64,000 nucleotides of DNA, taken from positions 164,164 to 228,163 of the forward strand of contig MGPC01000031.1 in assembly GCA_001797315.1 (NCBI GenBank), written 5' to 3'. Positions 35,550-46,100 of this stretch are shown here, one piece after another (positions within the stretch are counted from its first letter, which is position 1; each line of letters opens with the position of its first letter). The notes under the pieces are model-generated. The model had not been told where the DNA came from. It did not search any database and saw only the letters and a program-made list of their open reading frames with translations. The position numbers and the translations under genes are program-made. This DNA is from Curvibacter sp. GWA2_64_110 (GTDB lineage: Bacteria > Pseudomonadota > Gammaproteobacteria > Burkholderiales > Burkholderiaceae_C).

Positions 35550-36596
35550 ATGCACCCATCTTCTTTGAGTCGCCGCGCTTTCAGCACCGGCGCTGCCCTG
35601 GCGGCGGCGTCCCTTGCCGCGCCGGCCTTGCGGGCCCAGACCAAGCTGGAAAAGACCCGGGTCGCGATTGCCGTGGGCGGCAAGGCCTCGTTCTACTACC
35701 TGCCGCTGACCATCTCCGAGCAGCTCGGCTTCTTCAAGGCCGAGGGCCTGCAGGTCGAGATCAGCGACTTTGCCGGCGGCGCGCGCGCGCTGCAGGCGGT
35801 GGTGGGCGGCTCGGCCGACGTGGTGAGCGGCGCCTACGAGCACACCATCAACCTGCAGAACAAGGGCCAGTTTTTCCAGGCCTTCGTGCTGCAGGGCCGT
35901 GCGCCGCAGATCGCGCTGGGCGTGTCGACGAAGACCATGTCGGGCTTCAAATCGGTGCACGAGCTCAAGGGCAAGCGGATCGGCGTCACCGCACCGGGCT
36001 CGTCCACCAACATGCTGGCCAACCTGGTGCTGTCGCGCTACGGCCTCAAGGCCAGCGATGTGAGCTTCATCGGCGTCGGCACCTCGGCAGGCGCGCTGGC
36101 CGCCATGCGCTCGGGCCAGATCGACGCCATCAGCAACATCGACCCGGTGATGACCATGCTGGAGCAAAAGGGCGATGTGCGCATCATCTACGACACGCGC
36201 ACGCTCAAGGGCACGCAGGAGGTGTTCGGCGGCTCCATGCCGGCGGCCTGCCTGTATGCGCCGCAGGACTTTCTGCAGAAGAACCCGAACACGGCGCAGG
36301 CGCTGGCCAACGCCATCGTGCACGGCCTGAAGTGGCTGCAGACGGCCGGCCCCGGCGACATCATCAAGACCGTGCCCGAGTCCTATCTGCTGGGTGACCG
36401 CGGGCTGTACCTGGCATCCTTCAACAAGGTGCGCGAAGCGCTGGCGGTCGACGGCCTGTTCCCGGAAGACGGCGGCAAGACGGCGCTGCGCGCGCTGGCC
36501 AGCTTCGATGCCTCGCTCAAGGCCGGCAGGATCGATCTGGCCAAGACCTACACCAACCAGTTCGCACTCAAGGCCAAGGCCAAGTTCAAGGCCTGA
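35550..36596 (+). CDS. NitT/TauT-type ABC substrate-binding protein
   Basis: 348 residues. The N-terminus MHPSSLSRRAFSTG is a twin-arginine-like signal (SRRAF) followed by an Ala-rich hydrophobic stretch and cleavage near LRAQT. The mature part is a NMT1/SsuA-type periplasmic binding protein (FYYLPLTISEQLGFFKAEGL, GGSADVVSGAYEH, VTAPGSSTNMLANLVL). Such proteins bind sulfonates, nitrate, thiamine precursors or similar small molecules. Ligand not predictable. It is first in a three-gene importer operon. Confidence 0.9.
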   Translation: MHPSSLSRRAFSTGAALAAASLAAPALRAQTKLEKTRVAIAVGGKASFYYLPLTISEQLGFFKAEGLQVEISDFAGGARALQAVVGGSADVVSGAYEHTINLQNKGQFFQAFVLQGRAPQIALGVSTKTMSGFKSVHELKGKRIGVTAPGSSTNMLANLVLSRYGLKASDVSFIGVGTSAGALAAMRSGQIDAISNIDPVMTMLEQKGDVRIIYDTRTLKGTQEVFGGSMPAACLYAPQDFLQKNPNTAQALANAIVHGLKWLQTAGPGDIIKTVPESYLLGDRGLYLASFNKVREALAVDGLFPEDGGKTALRALASFDASLKAGRIDLAKTYTNQFALKAKAKFKA

Positions 36597-36609
36597 AGGC
36601 CTTGCCCAC

Positions 36610-37443
36610 GTGACCGCTGCCGTGCCCGATTTCGCGCTCGAACTGCTGGGCATCCGCTGCACCTTTCGCGGCCGTGAGGCGGGCGCTTCGTCCTCGTCCT
36701 ACACCGCCGTGGCCGACACCACGCTGCGGGTGCGTGCCGGCGAATTCGTCTCGGTGGTCGGCCCCACCGGCTGCGGCAAGTCCACGCTGCTGAACGTCGG
36801 CGCCGGCCTGCTGGCCCCCTCGGCTGGCGAGGTGCGCGCGTTCGGCCAGCCGCTGGCGGGCATCAACTGCCGTGCCGGCTACATGTTCCAGGCCGAGGCG
36901 CTGATGCCCTGGCGCAGTGCGCTCGACAACGTGATGCTCGGCCTGCAGTACCGTGGCGTGCCCGCGCGCGAAGCGCGCGCGCAGGCGCAGGCCTGGCTCG
37001 AACGCGTGGGCCTGGGCGCCTTCGGCGACCGCTACCCGCACCAGCTCTCCGGCGGCATGCGCAAGCGCACGGCACTGGCGCAGACCCTGGCGCTGGACCC
37101 CGACATCATCCTTATGGACGAGCCGTTCAGCGCACTCGACATCCAGACCCGCCAACTGATGGAGGACGAGGTGCTGGCGCTGTGGGCCGAGAAGAAGAAA
37201 GCGGTGCTGTTCATCACGCACGACCTGGACGAGGCCATCGCCATGAGCGACCGCGTGGTGGTGCTGTCGGCCGGGCCGGCCACGCATCCGATCGGCGAAT
37301 TCGTCATCGACCTGCCGCGCCCGCGCCATGTGGCCGAGGTGCGCACCACGCCGCGCTTCGTCGAGCTGCACACGCAGATCTGGAACGTGCTGCGCGATGA
37401 GGTGCTCAAGGGCTACCAGCAACAACTCCGGAAAGTTGCTTGA
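36610..37443 (+). CDS. NitT/TauT-type ABC transporter ATP-binding protein
   Basis: 277 residues from GTG 36610, 13 bases after the binding-protein gene; GTG 36622 is an alternative. Walker A is [12 protein letters not shown], the signature is LSGGMRKRTALAQTLALD (a GGM variant common in the SsuB/TauB group), Walker B is IILMDEPFSALD, and the switch His lies in FITHDLDEAIAMSDRV. It energises the adjacent permease. Confidence 0.92.
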   Translation: MTAAVPDFALELLGIRCTFRGREAGASSSSYTAVADTTLRVRAGEFVSVVGPTGCGKSTLLNVGAGLLAPSAGEVRAFGQPLAGINCRAGYMFQAEALMPWRSALDNVMLGLQYRGVPAREARAQAQAWLERVGLGAFGDRYPHQLSGGMRKRTALAQTLALDPDIILMDEPFSALDIQTRQLMEDEVLALWAEKKKAVLFITHDLDEAIAMSDRVVVLSAGPATHPIGEFVIDLPRPRHVAEVRTTPRFVELHTQIWNVLRDEVLKGYQQQLRKVA

Positions 37444-37449
37444 CGGCAT

Positions 37450-38289
37450 ATGTGGAAGTCCATCCAACCCCGCGAAGGCAACCTGCGCCTGTGGCAACTG
37501 ATGCTGCTGCTGGCGGTGCTGGTGCTGTGGCAACTGGTCTCGCGCGACACGCAGATCGCCTTCTTCCTCGGTGAGCCGGTGCAGGTGGCCGGGCGCATCT
37601 GGTCCTGGTTCCTGCCCTGGGGCGTGGCGCCGAACGCGCTGTTTCCGGAAGGCCTGGCCGGCAATGCCGACATCTATCGCCATCTGGGCACCACGCTGCT
37701 GGAAACCGTGCTCGCGTTCGGTATCGGCACCGTGCTGGGCCTGGCCGGTGGTTTGTGGCTGGCGCTGGCGCCCACGGCCAGCGCCATTCTCGATCCCTAC
37801 CTGAAGGCGGCCAACGCCATGCCGCGCGTGATCCTGGCGCCGATCTTTGCCATGTGGTTCGGCCTCGGCATCTGGAGCAAGGTGGCGCTGGCGGTCACGT
37901 TGGTGTTCTTCATCGTGTTCTTCAACGTCTACCAGGGTGTGCGCGAGGTCAGCCCGGTGCTGCTGGCCAACGCCCGCATGCTGGGTGCCAACCAGAAACA
38001 GCTGCTGCGCACCGTCTACCTGCCCAGTGCCACGGCCTGGGTGTTCTCCAGCCTGCACACCTCGGTCGGGCTGGCCTTTGTCGGCGCGGTGGTGGGGGAG
38101 TACCTCGGTTCGGCGCGCGGCGTGGGTTACCTGATCCAGCAGGCCGAAGGGACGTTCGACGTCAACACCGTGTTTGCCGGCATCGTGGTGCTGACGTTCT
38201 TCGCCTTGCTGCTCGACGGCCTGGTCGGGGCCATCGAGCGCCGTCTCATGACCTGGCAGCCGCGCCAGGGCGAGACCGAGAAGCTATAA
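37450..38289 (+). CDS. NitT/TauT-type ABC transporter permease
   Basis: 279 residues with about six transmembrane segments. The EAA-type loop reads ANARMLGANQKQLLRTVYLP (about 176-195). It starts seven bases after the ATPase gene and ends the operon. The stop codon TAA falls inside a copy of the dispersed 25-bp repeat (38284-38309), so the C-terminus may have been set by that insertion. Confidence 0.92.
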   Translation: MWKSIQPREGNLRLWQLMLLLAVLVLWQLVSRDTQIAFFLGEPVQVAGRIWSWFLPWGVAPNALFPEGLAGNADIYRHLGTTLLETVLAFGIGTVLGLAGGLWLALAPTASAILDPYLKAANAMPRVILAPIFAMWFGLGIWSKVALAVTLVFFIVFFNVYQGVREVSPVLLANARMLGANQKQLLRTVYLPSATAWVFSSLHTSVGLAFVGAVVGEYLGSARGVGYLIQQAEGTFDVNTVFAGIVVLTFFALLLDGLVGAIERRLMTWQPRQGETEKL

Positions 38290-38345
38290 AAACGATAGCT
38301 GTTGGCGCCCTTGCGATAAGGGATTCAGCCATTTTTTTCTGAATC
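38284..38345. terminator. Repeat-derived bidirectional terminator region
   Basis: This begins with an inverted copy of the dispersed repeat (38284-38309, complement GCGCCAACAGCTATCG). CCCTT-GCGAT-AAGGG (38308-38322) follows, then GATTCAG (38322-38328) and CTGAATC (38339-38345) around a T7 run. It sits between the converging permease and mltD genes and could stop transcription on the plus strand. Confidence 0.6.
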
Positions 38346-39867
38346 AACGCCGGGCGACGCGGGTCGTCGGTGCCTTGGCGGGCTTGCCGCGCGCTGCGGC
38401 CTTGGCCACTACCCGGGTAGCGCTCTTGGCCTTGGCCTTGGCCATGGCGCGCGGCTGCACCGGCAGGAACAGCACCACCTGCTGGCCGGCCTTGAAGGCG
38501 GCGCCGGCGCCGACCTTGTTCCACTCCGCCACGCTTGACGGGGTCTGGCGGTAGCGCTTGGCGATGCTGGCCACCGATTCGTGGCGGCCGGCCTTGACCA
38601 CGGTGCGGCGCAACACGATCTCGGGTGCGAAGGCGACCTGGCCGTTGTCGGCAATGCGTTCGGTCACGTCGTTTTCGTGATGGGCCTGGCGCGGCACCAG
38701 CAGCGTGGAGCCGGCGCGGATCAGCATGCGCGGCGGAATGTTGTTGAGGCTACGCAGCTCGGACTCGCTCATGCCGGCGCGCCTGGCGGCATCGGCCACC
38801 TTCATGGTGGCGGGCGCGACCCAGACCGTCCAACTGGCCAGGCGCGCGCCGGTGTAGGCCTCCAGGTTGCGCTGGAAGATGGTGGCGTTGTCCCACGGCA
38901 GCAGGATCTGCGGCGTGCCGGCGGCCAGGATCACCGGCTTGTTCAGCGAAGGGTTGAGCGCCTTGAAGTCGTCCAGCGGTACCTCGGCCAGTTTGGCGGC
39001 CAGGGCGACGTCGATGTCGCGCGTGATGGTGACGCTGTCGAAATAGGGATGGTTGTCGATCAGCGGCAACTGGGTGTTGAAGCTGTCGGGCCGGGCCACG
39101 ATGTTCTTCACCGCCTGCAGCTTGGGGACGTAAAAGCGCGTCTCCATCGGCATGTTGAGGTCGAGGTAGGTGGTGTTGATGCCGGCGCGCTGGTTCTTGG
39201 CGATGGCGCGCCCCACGCTGCCTTCGCCCCAGTTGTAGGCCGCCAGCGCCAGGTGCCAGTCGCCGAACATGCCGTAGAGCTTTTGCAGGTAGTCGAGCGC
39301 GGCGCGGGTGGAGGCCAGCACGTCGCGCCGGTCGTCGCGGAAGACGTTCTGCTTGAGTTCGAAATACTTGCCGGTGGCGGGCATGAACTGCCACATGCCG
39401 GCGGCCTTGGCGCTCGACACCGCCTGCGGATTGAAGGCGCTTTCGATGAACGGCAGCAGGGCCAGCTCGGTCGGCATGTTGCGCCGCTCCAGTTCCTCGA
39501 CGATGTAGAACAGGTATTTGCGCGAGCGCTCGGTCATGCGAAAGATGTAGTCGGGCCGGCTGGCGTACCACTGCTCGCGGTCGCGCACCAGGTCGCTTTC
39601 CAGCTCGGGCATGGCAAAGCCGCGGCGGATGCGTTCCCACAGGTCGGCCGGTGCCGACAGGGTGGCTACACCGCCGCGCGAGGCGTTGTCGCGGGCCTGG
39701 ATCGGCGACAGAGTGCCGGTGGGCAGGGTGGGGGCGCGGCTGCCCGTGGCGCTGCGTGCCCAGATGGCGCTGCCATCGGCCGAGGCGCTGCTGTCGGCGG
39801 GCGCCATGCTGGCGCAGCCGCTCAACAGGAGCAGGCCGGCCAGGGCGGCGGAGATGAAAAATTTCAT
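38344..39867 (-). CDS. mltD: Membrane-bound lytic murein transglycosylase (MltD-like)
   Basis: 507 residues from ATG 39867. A lipoprotein signal with lipobox LLLLSGCAS indicates an outer-membrane lipoprotein. The SLT catalytic domain (about 125-250) has the general-acid Glu in LPFIESAFNPQA, with AAGMWQFMPATG and ALAAYNWGEGSVGRAI. Two LysM-like peptidoglycan-binding repeats follow (about 335-390 and 405-460), and then a Lys/Arg/Ala-rich tail. The start overlaps the gloB stop by ATGA, so the two are translationally coupled. Confidence 0.9.
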   Translation of the reverse strand: MKFFISAALAGLLLLSGCASMAPADSSASADGSAIWARSATGSRAPTLPTGTLSPIQARDNASRGGVATLSAPADLWERIRRGFAMPELESDLVRDREQWYASRPDYIFRMTERSRKYLFYIVEELERRNMPTELALLPFIESAFNPQAVSSAKAAGMWQFMPATGKYFELKQNVFRDDRRDVLASTRAALDYLQKLYGMFGDWHLALAAYNWGEGSVGRAIAKNQRAGINTTYLDLNMPMETRFYVPKLQAVKNIVARPDSFNTQLPLIDNHPYFDSVTITRDIDVALAAKLAEVPLDDFKALNPSLNKPVILAAGTPQILLPWDNATIFQRNLEAYTGARLASWTVWVAPATMKVADAARRAGMSESELRSLNNIPPRMLIRAGSTLLVPRQAHHENDVTERIADNGQVAFAPEIVLRRTVVKAGRHESVASIAKRYRQTPSSVAEWNKVGAGAAFKAGQQVVLFLPVQPRAMAKAKAKSATRVVAKAAARGKPAKAPTTRVARR

Positions 39868-40634
39868 TTGAACTGGTTCTTCCACTCGCGCAAGGCGGCA
39901 AACACGGCAGTCTCGTTGCGGGCGCTGGCATCAAGGCCTTGCACTGCTGCCATCACGGCCGGTTGGCGCGAACGCAAAAAGGGGTTGATCTCGCGTTCCA
40001 GCGAGATGGAGGATGGCAGGGTGGGCAACTGGCGCGCGCGCTTGGCCTCACATTCGGCCGTGTAGCGGGCCAGGGTCGCATTGCCGGGCTCCACCGCGCG
40101 GGCAAAGCGCAGGTTGCTCAGGGTGTATTCGTGGGTGCAGCAGACGCGGGTGGCGCCGGGCAGGGCGGCCAACTGGTCGAGCGAGGCCAGCATCTGCGCC
40201 GGCGTGCCCTCGAACAGACGGCCGCAGCCGCCGGAGAACAGCGTGTCGCCGCAGAACAGCAGCGGGCTGCCGTCCATCCCGGCGCAGTAAAAAGCGATGT
40301 GGCCGGCCGTATGCCCCGGCACGTCCAGCACGGCAAAGTCCAGGCCGAGCGCCTGCACCGAGTCGCCGCCGCTGAGGCGTACCAGCGGTTCGGGGATGTC
40401 CTCTGCGGCCGGGCCGTAGACGGTGGCGCCGGTGGCTTCGCGCAAGGCTGTCACGCCGCCGACATGATCGGCATGGTGGTGGGTGACTAGAATCGACTGC
40501 AACTGCAGGTTCTGGTCTTGCAGTGCCTGCATCACCGGACGCGCATCACCGGGATCGACGACAAGGGCCTGATGCCCGTCATGCAGCATCCAGATGTAGT
40601 TGTCGGTCAGAGCAGGAAGTGGAATCAGGACCAT
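39864..40634 (-). CDS. gloB: Hydroxyacylglutathione hydrolase (glyoxalase II)
   Basis: 256 residues from ATG 40634 ([17 protein letters not shown]). Hydrolyses S-lactoylglutathione to lactate and glutathione, the second step of methylglyoxal detoxification. The metallo-beta-lactamase metal-binding motif is VTHHHADHVGG (about 50-60); further ligands are PGHTAGHIAFY and the CTHEYTLSN motif. The C-terminal glyoxalase II helical domain ends in LREWKNQFK. Its ATG overlaps, on opposite strands, the ATG of the methyltransferase (shared CATG at 40632-40635). Confidence 0.95.
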   Translation of the reverse strand: MVLIPLPALTDNYIWMLHDGHQALVVDPGDARPVMQALQDQNLQLQSILVTHHHADHVGGVTALREATGATVYGPAAEDIPEPLVRLSGGDSVQALGLDFAVLDVPGHTAGHIAFYCAGMDGSPLLFCGDTLFSGGCGRLFEGTPAQMLASLDQLAALPGATRVCCTHEYTLSNLRFARAVEPGNATLARYTAECEAKRARQLPTLPSSISLEREINPFLRSRQPAVMAAVQGLDASARNETAVFAALREWKNQFK

Positions 40635-41424
40635 GAGCACTCGGATTATAGGTTTGCAGGACTGGTTTGGGACCCCGTCGGGACGTTATCTGCTCGACTG
40701 GGAACAGCGCCAGTTCGAGCAGGCGGTGGCCGACATCTTCGGCTACCATGCCCTGCAACTGGGCCTGCCGGCCTTGGAGGCACTGCAAGCAAATCGCATG
40801 CCGCACCGCTGGCTTGCCACGCACGAGCCGGTGCCGCCGATGCAGCGGCAGCCGGTTGTGCGCATGGATTTCTCGGCGCTGCCGTTTTCCGCCGCCAGCC
40901 TGGACCTGGTGGCGCTGCCGCACACTCTGGACAGCCACCCCGACCCGCATGCCACGCTGCGCGAGGTGGCGCGCGTGCTGGTGCCCGAGGGGCGGGTGGT
41001 GATCTGCGGCTTCAACCCGGCCAGCCTGTGGGGTCTGCGCCAGCGGCGCGACCAGTTCTGCCGGCGCCGGGGCTGGGGTGAGCCTTTTCTGCCGGCGCTG
41101 CCGCAACAGATCGGCTACCGGCGCCTGCGCGACTGGCTGCACCTGCTCGACTTCGAGATCGAAGACGGCCGCTTCGGCTGCTACCTGCCGGCGGTGCGCA
41201 CCGAGAAGTGGCTGCACCGTCTGGAGGGCATGGACCGCCTGGGCGCGCGCTGGTGGCCGATCTTTGGTGCCGTGTACTTCCTGGTGGCGGTCAAGCGCGT
41301 GCATGGCGTGCGCCTGCTGGGGGCCAGCTGGAAGACGGCGGCCAGCCGCGCCAGGGCCACGGTACCGATGGCCAACCGCAGCGGCGACAATCACGTGATC
41401 ACGATGAATGGGAAAAGCGATTGA
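40633..41424 (+). CDS. SAM-dependent methyltransferase next to gloB
   Basis: About 263 residues from ATG 40633; an in-frame GTG at 40600 would add 11. The class-I methyltransferase core is recognisable by [20 protein letters not shown] and [20 protein letters not shown] (about 80-125), but the glycine-rich SAM loop usual at the start of the fold is weak. This type of methyltransferase regularly sits between gloB and rnhA in proteobacteria. Substrate unknown. The stop overlaps the TTG start of rnhA. Confidence 0.82.
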   Translation: MSTRIIGLQDWFGTPSGRYLLDWEQRQFEQAVADIFGYHALQLGLPALEALQANRMPHRWLATHEPVPPMQRQPVVRMDFSALPFSAASLDLVALPHTLDSHPDPHATLREVARVLVPEGRVVICGFNPASLWGLRQRRDQFCRRRGWGEPFLPALPQQIGYRRLRDWLHLLDFEIEDGRFGCYLPAVRTEKWLHRLEGMDRLGARWWPIFGAVYFLVAVKRVHGVRLLGASWKTAASRARATVPMANRSGDNHVITMNGKSD

Positions 41425-41870
41425 ACCGCGTTGAAATTTATACCGATGGCGCCTGCAAGGGCAATCCCGGCCCGGGCGGCTGGGGCGTGCTGCTGAAATC
41501 CGGCAGCACGGAAAAGGAGCTCTTTGGTGGCGAACGCGAGACCACCAACAACCGCATGGAGCTGATGGCGGTGATCATGGCGCTGGACGCGCTCAAGCGG
41601 CCCTGCCATGTGTTCCTGCACGCCGACAGCCAGTACGTGCTCAAGGGCATGACCGAGTGGCTGGCCGGCTGGAAGGCCAAGGGCTGGAAGACCGCCTCCA
41701 AGCAGCCGGTGAAGAACGTCGACCTGTGGCAGCGCCTGGATGCGCTGGTGGCCACCTCCGGGCACAAGATCGAGTGGCGCTGGGTCAAGGGGCATAACGG
41801 CGATCCGGGCAATGAGCGTGCCGATGAGCTGGCCAACCGCGGCGTCGAGCAGGCCATGCGGCAGGGCTAG
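41421..41870 (+). CDS. rnhA: Ribonuclease HI
   Basis: Degrades the RNA strand of RNA-DNA hybrids. 149 residues from a TTG start at 41421, which overlaps the upstream stop (TTGA) and has GGGAAAAG before it; the frame is open far upstream but the homology begins at [19 protein letters not shown]. The catalytic acidic residues are visible in [25 protein letters not shown] and NERADELA. Length matches E. coli RNase HI closely. Confidence 0.94.
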   Translation: MNRVEIYTDGACKGNPGPGGWGVLLKSGSTEKELFGGERETTNNRMELMAVIMALDALKRPCHVFLHADSQYVLKGMTEWLAGWKAKGWKTASKQPVKNVDLWQRLDALVATSGHKIEWRWVKGHNGDPGNERADELANRGVEQAMRQG

Positions 41871-42012
41871 TCCTGCCGCTGTGTAAAGCGCCGGCAAAGT
41901 TGCCCGTTTGGGGTGCCTCGCGAGGGACATCACGCACGCCGCATGCCGGTGGTGCTGCTACATTGGCAAATTGTTTCGAAAAGTGTTCCTGCACGAGAAG
42001 ACATCAGCGTTC

Positions 42013-43149
42013 ATGGCATCCAAACTCGTTTATCCGGTCGTTGCCCTTGTCGGCATCGTGGCTGCTTCCGGGGCAGCGTGGTGGTATCAGAACCGGGCGC
42101 CTTCGCAGGCCGTACCCAGCCAGGGCAGTGTCGTCAGCCCGGCTTCTTCCACCCCTGGCGCCGGTCGGCCCGTCACCGTGGAGGTGGCCCGGGTGGAAAT
42201 CACCAGGCTGGTCGATGATGTCCAGGCGGTGGGCAGCCTGCGCTCGCGCCAGGGTGTGGTGCTGCGACCCGAGGTCAGCGGCCGCGTCACCCGGCTCAAT
42301 TTCCGCGACGGCGATCGCGTGCGCCGCGGCCAGTTACTGGTGCAGCTCGACGACCAGTTGCCGCAAGCCCAGGTCAAGCAAAGCGAGGCCGAGCTGTCGA
42401 TCGCCCGCGCCAACCACAAGCGCAACCAGGAGCTGCTGGCGCAGAACTTCATCAGCCAGCGCACCGTGGACGAGAGCGCTGCCAACCTGGATGTGGCGCA
42501 GGCCAAGCTGGCGCTGGCACAGGCCACAGCGGCACGCCTGAAGATCGTGGCACCGTTTGACGGCATCGCCGGTATCCGGGCGGTCAACGTGGGCGACTAC
42601 CTGAAGGACGGCACCGACATGGTCAACGTCGAGGACATCGATGTGGTCTATGTGGATTACCGCCTGCCCGAGCGCTTCCAGACCCAGGTGAAAAAGGGCC
42701 AGAAGGCCATGGTCGACATCGATGCCTTGCCGGGCCGAACCTTCGACGCCCTGATCCAGGCGATCGATCCGCTGATCGATGCCAATGGCCGCTCGATTGC
42801 CGTGCGCGCCACCGTCGACAACCGCCAGCAACTGCTGCGCCCCGGCATGTTCGCCCGTGTCACCACGGTGTTCGGCGAGCGTGAGCGGGCCTTGGTCATC
42901 CCGGAGGAAGCCATCGTGCCGCAGGGCGGCCGCCAGTTCGTGATCAAGGTGGTGAACGGGCCGGAGAAAGACAGCCTGGTTTCCAGGCGGGTGGAGGTCA
43001 AGGTCGGCATTCGCCGCCCGGGCCGGGTGGAAATTCTCGACGGCCTGGGCGAGGGCGATACCGTGGTGACCGCGGGCCAGCAGCGTCTGCAGAAAGACGG
43101 CGCGGCGCTCAAGGTCATCGACACCGGGCGTGCCCCGGCCAAGCCCTGA
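42013..43149 (+). CDS. RND efflux periplasmic adaptor subunit
   Basis: 378 residues from ATG 42013. One N-terminal membrane anchor (YPVVALVGIVAASGAAWWY) precedes a membrane-fusion protein with lipoyl halves (VVLRPEVSGRVTRLNFRDGD and LKIVAPFDGIAGIRAVNVGD), a coiled-coil hairpin between them and a beta-barrel domain. It bridges the inner-membrane pump to an outer-membrane channel, which is not encoded nearby. The RND pump follows 23 bases downstream. Confidence 0.92.
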   Translation: MASKLVYPVVALVGIVAASGAAWWYQNRAPSQAVPSQGSVVSPASSTPGAGRPVTVEVARVEITRLVDDVQAVGSLRSRQGVVLRPEVSGRVTRLNFRDGDRVRRGQLLVQLDDQLPQAQVKQSEAELSIARANHKRNQELLAQNFISQRTVDESAANLDVAQAKLALAQATAARLKIVAPFDGIAGIRAVNVGDYLKDGTDMVNVEDIDVVYVDYRLPERFQTQVKKGQKAMVDIDALPGRTFDALIQAIDPLIDANGRSIAVRATVDNRQQLLRPGMFARVTTVFGERERALVIPEEAIVPQGGRQFVIKVVNGPEKDSLVSRRVEVKVGIRRPGRVEILDGLGEGDTVVTAGQQRLQKDGAALKVIDTGRAPAKP

Positions 43150-43172
43150 TGGCCTGAAGCACGGAGCGTCCC

Positions 43173-46100
43173 ATGCAATTGCCTGAAATCGCCATCCGCC
43201 GGCCGGTGTTCGCCACGGTGCTGTCGCTGCTGGTGCTGCTGATCGGCGCGGTCAGCTTCACCAAGCTGCCGGTGCGCGAGTACCCCAAGATCGACGAGCC
43301 GGTGGTGACCGTCAACGTGCGCTACGCCGGCGCTTCAGCCGAGGTGGTGGAGTCGCAGGTGGCCAAGCCGCTGGAAGATTCGATTGCCGGCATCGACGCG
43401 GTGGACGTCATCACCTCGATCTCGCGCGCCGAGCAGGCCCAGATCACGGTGCGTTTTCGCCTGGAGAAGGATGCCGATGCCGCCGCCGCCGAGGTGCGCG
43501 ACCGCACGGCACGCGTGCGCAACAAGCTGCCGCAGGCGATCGAAGAGCCGGTGATCGCCAAGGTCGAGGCCGATGCCTTCCCGGTGATCTGGCTCGCCTT
43601 TTCCAGCGACACGCTCAATGCACTGGAAATCAACGAACTGGTCAACCGCGTTGTCAAGCCGCGTCTGCAGACCGTCACCGGGGCGGCCGATGTGCGCATC
43701 TTCGGCGAGCGCAAGTTCGCCATGCGCGTCTGGCTCGACCCGGACCGGCTGGCGGCCTACAAGCTCACCACCCAGGACGCCGAGGACGCTATCCGGCGCA
43801 GCAACCTGGAGGTGCCGGCCGGCCGCATCGAGAGCCGGCAGCGCGAGTTTTCCGTCACCTCCAACACCGACCTGCGCTCGCCGGCGCAGTTCGGCGAGAT
43901 CGTCATCAAGACCGTCAATGGTTTTCCGGTCAAGCTGCGCGACGTGGCGCGCATCGAAGAGGGTGCGGCCGAGGAGCGCACCTCCGTGCGCCTGAACGGC
44001 CGGCCGGCGATTTCGGCCGGCGTGATCCGCCAGGCCACCGCCAATCCGCTTGATTTGAGCCGGGGCGTGCGCGAGATGCTGCCCAAGCTCAAGGCCGACC
44101 TGCCGCCGGGCATCAGCATCGACGTGGCCAATGACAACTCGGTCTTCATCGACCGCTCGGTGAAGAATGTCTACAAGACCATCGCAGAGGCGGTGGTGCT
44201 GGTGGCGCTGGTCATCTTTGTCTTCCTGCGCACGGTGCGGGCCTCCATCATTCCGATCGTCACCATCCCGGTCAGCCTGATCGGCACCTTTGCCCTGATG
44301 GCGCTGGCCGGTTTCACCGTCAACACCCTGACCCTGCTGGCGCTGGTGCTGGCCATCGGCCTGGTGGTGGACGATGCCATCGTGGTGCTGGAGAACATCT
44401 ACCGCCACATCGAGGAGGGGCTGGATCCCTTCAGCGCCGCCATCAAGGGTGCCCGCGAGGTCGGTTTTGCCGTGGTGGCGATGACACTGACGCTGGCGGC
44501 GGTGTATGCGCCGCTGGCCTTCACGCCGGGGCGCACCGGGCGGCTGTTCATCGAATTCGCGCTGGCGCTGGCCGGTGCGGTGGTGGTCTCCGGTTTCATC
44601 GCGCTCACGCTCTCGCCCATGATGTGCTCGCAGCTGCTGCGCCACAACGCCAAGCCCTGGTTCTTCGATCGCTGGATGGAAAAAGGGTTGACGGCGCTGA
44701 CCGACGGCTACGAACACCTGCTGCGCCGCGTGCTGCGGACGCGCTGGGTCGTGCTGCTGGTGATGGTCGGTGTCGGCCTGGCGATCTGGACCATCCTGCC
44801 CGGCATGAAACGCGAGCTGGCGCCGCTGGAAGACCGCGGCGTGATCCTGAACATCGTCAATGCACCCGACGGCGCCACCATGGCGTACACCGACAAATAC
44901 GCCAGCGCGATCGAGCGCATCGGCAGCGGCTACAAGGAGTTCGACCGCATTTTCGTGGTCACGGGCAATCCGACGGTGAGCCAGTCGAATGTGTTCCTGC
45001 GCGCGGTTGACTGGGATTTGCGCCAACGCACCACGCTGGAGATGGCGCGCGAGATGCAGCCGCGCATCAACGCGCTGCCCGGTGTGTCGGCGTTTCCCAT
45101 CACGCCGCCTTCGCTCGGCCAGGGCTTTCGTGAGCGGCCGGTCAACTTTGTCATTCTGACCTCCGACAGCTATGAGAACCTGAGCCAGACCGCGCGCCAG
45201 TTTCTGGAGGAAATCGGCAAAAACCCCGGCTTCCTGACGCCGGACGTGGACCTGCGCCTGAACAAGCCCGAACTCAAGATCGACGTCGATCGCGAGAAGG
45301 CCTCCGATCTCGGCATCGGCGTCGACGTGGTGGCGCGCGCCATCGAGACCATGCTGGGCGGCCGTACGGTGACGCGCTACAAGCGCGAAAGCGACCAGTA
45401 CGACGTGATCGTGCAGACCCAGTCCCTGGGGCGCGACACGCCGGACGACATCGAGCGCATCTTCGTGCGCGGCCGCAACGACACCATGATTCCGCTGGCT
45501 TCGCTGGTCAAGGTGCGCGAAGCGGTGGCGCCGCGCGAGCTCAACCACTTCAGCCAGCGGCGAGCGGTGACGATCACCGCCAACCTGGCGCCCAACTACT
45601 CGCTGGGCGAGGCACTCGACTTCCTCGACCAGGTGGGCGCCAAGGTGCTCAAGCCCGGTTACACGACGGACGTCAACGGGACCTCGCGCGAGTTCAGGAG
45701 TTCGCAGGGTTCGCTCACCATCGTCTTCATCCTGGCGCTGCTGTTCATCTTCCTGGTGCTGGCGGCGCAGTTCGAGAGCTTCATCGACCCCTTCGTCATC
45801 ATGCTGTCGGTGCCGCTGTCCATGATCGGTGCGCTGCTGGCGCTCAAGATCAGCAACGGCTCGCTCAACGTCTACTCGCAGATCGGTCTCATCACGCTGG
45901 TGGGCCTGATCACCAAGCACGGCATCCTGATCGTCGAGTTCGCCAACCAGATGCGCGAGCAGGGCATGGACATGCTGGAGGCTGTGGTCAAGGCCGCCAG
46001 CCAGCGCCTGCGCCCGATCCTCATGACCACCGGCGCCATGGTGCTGGGCGCCGTGCCGCTGGCGCTGTCGCACGGTGCCGGCGCCGAGAGCCGCATCCAG

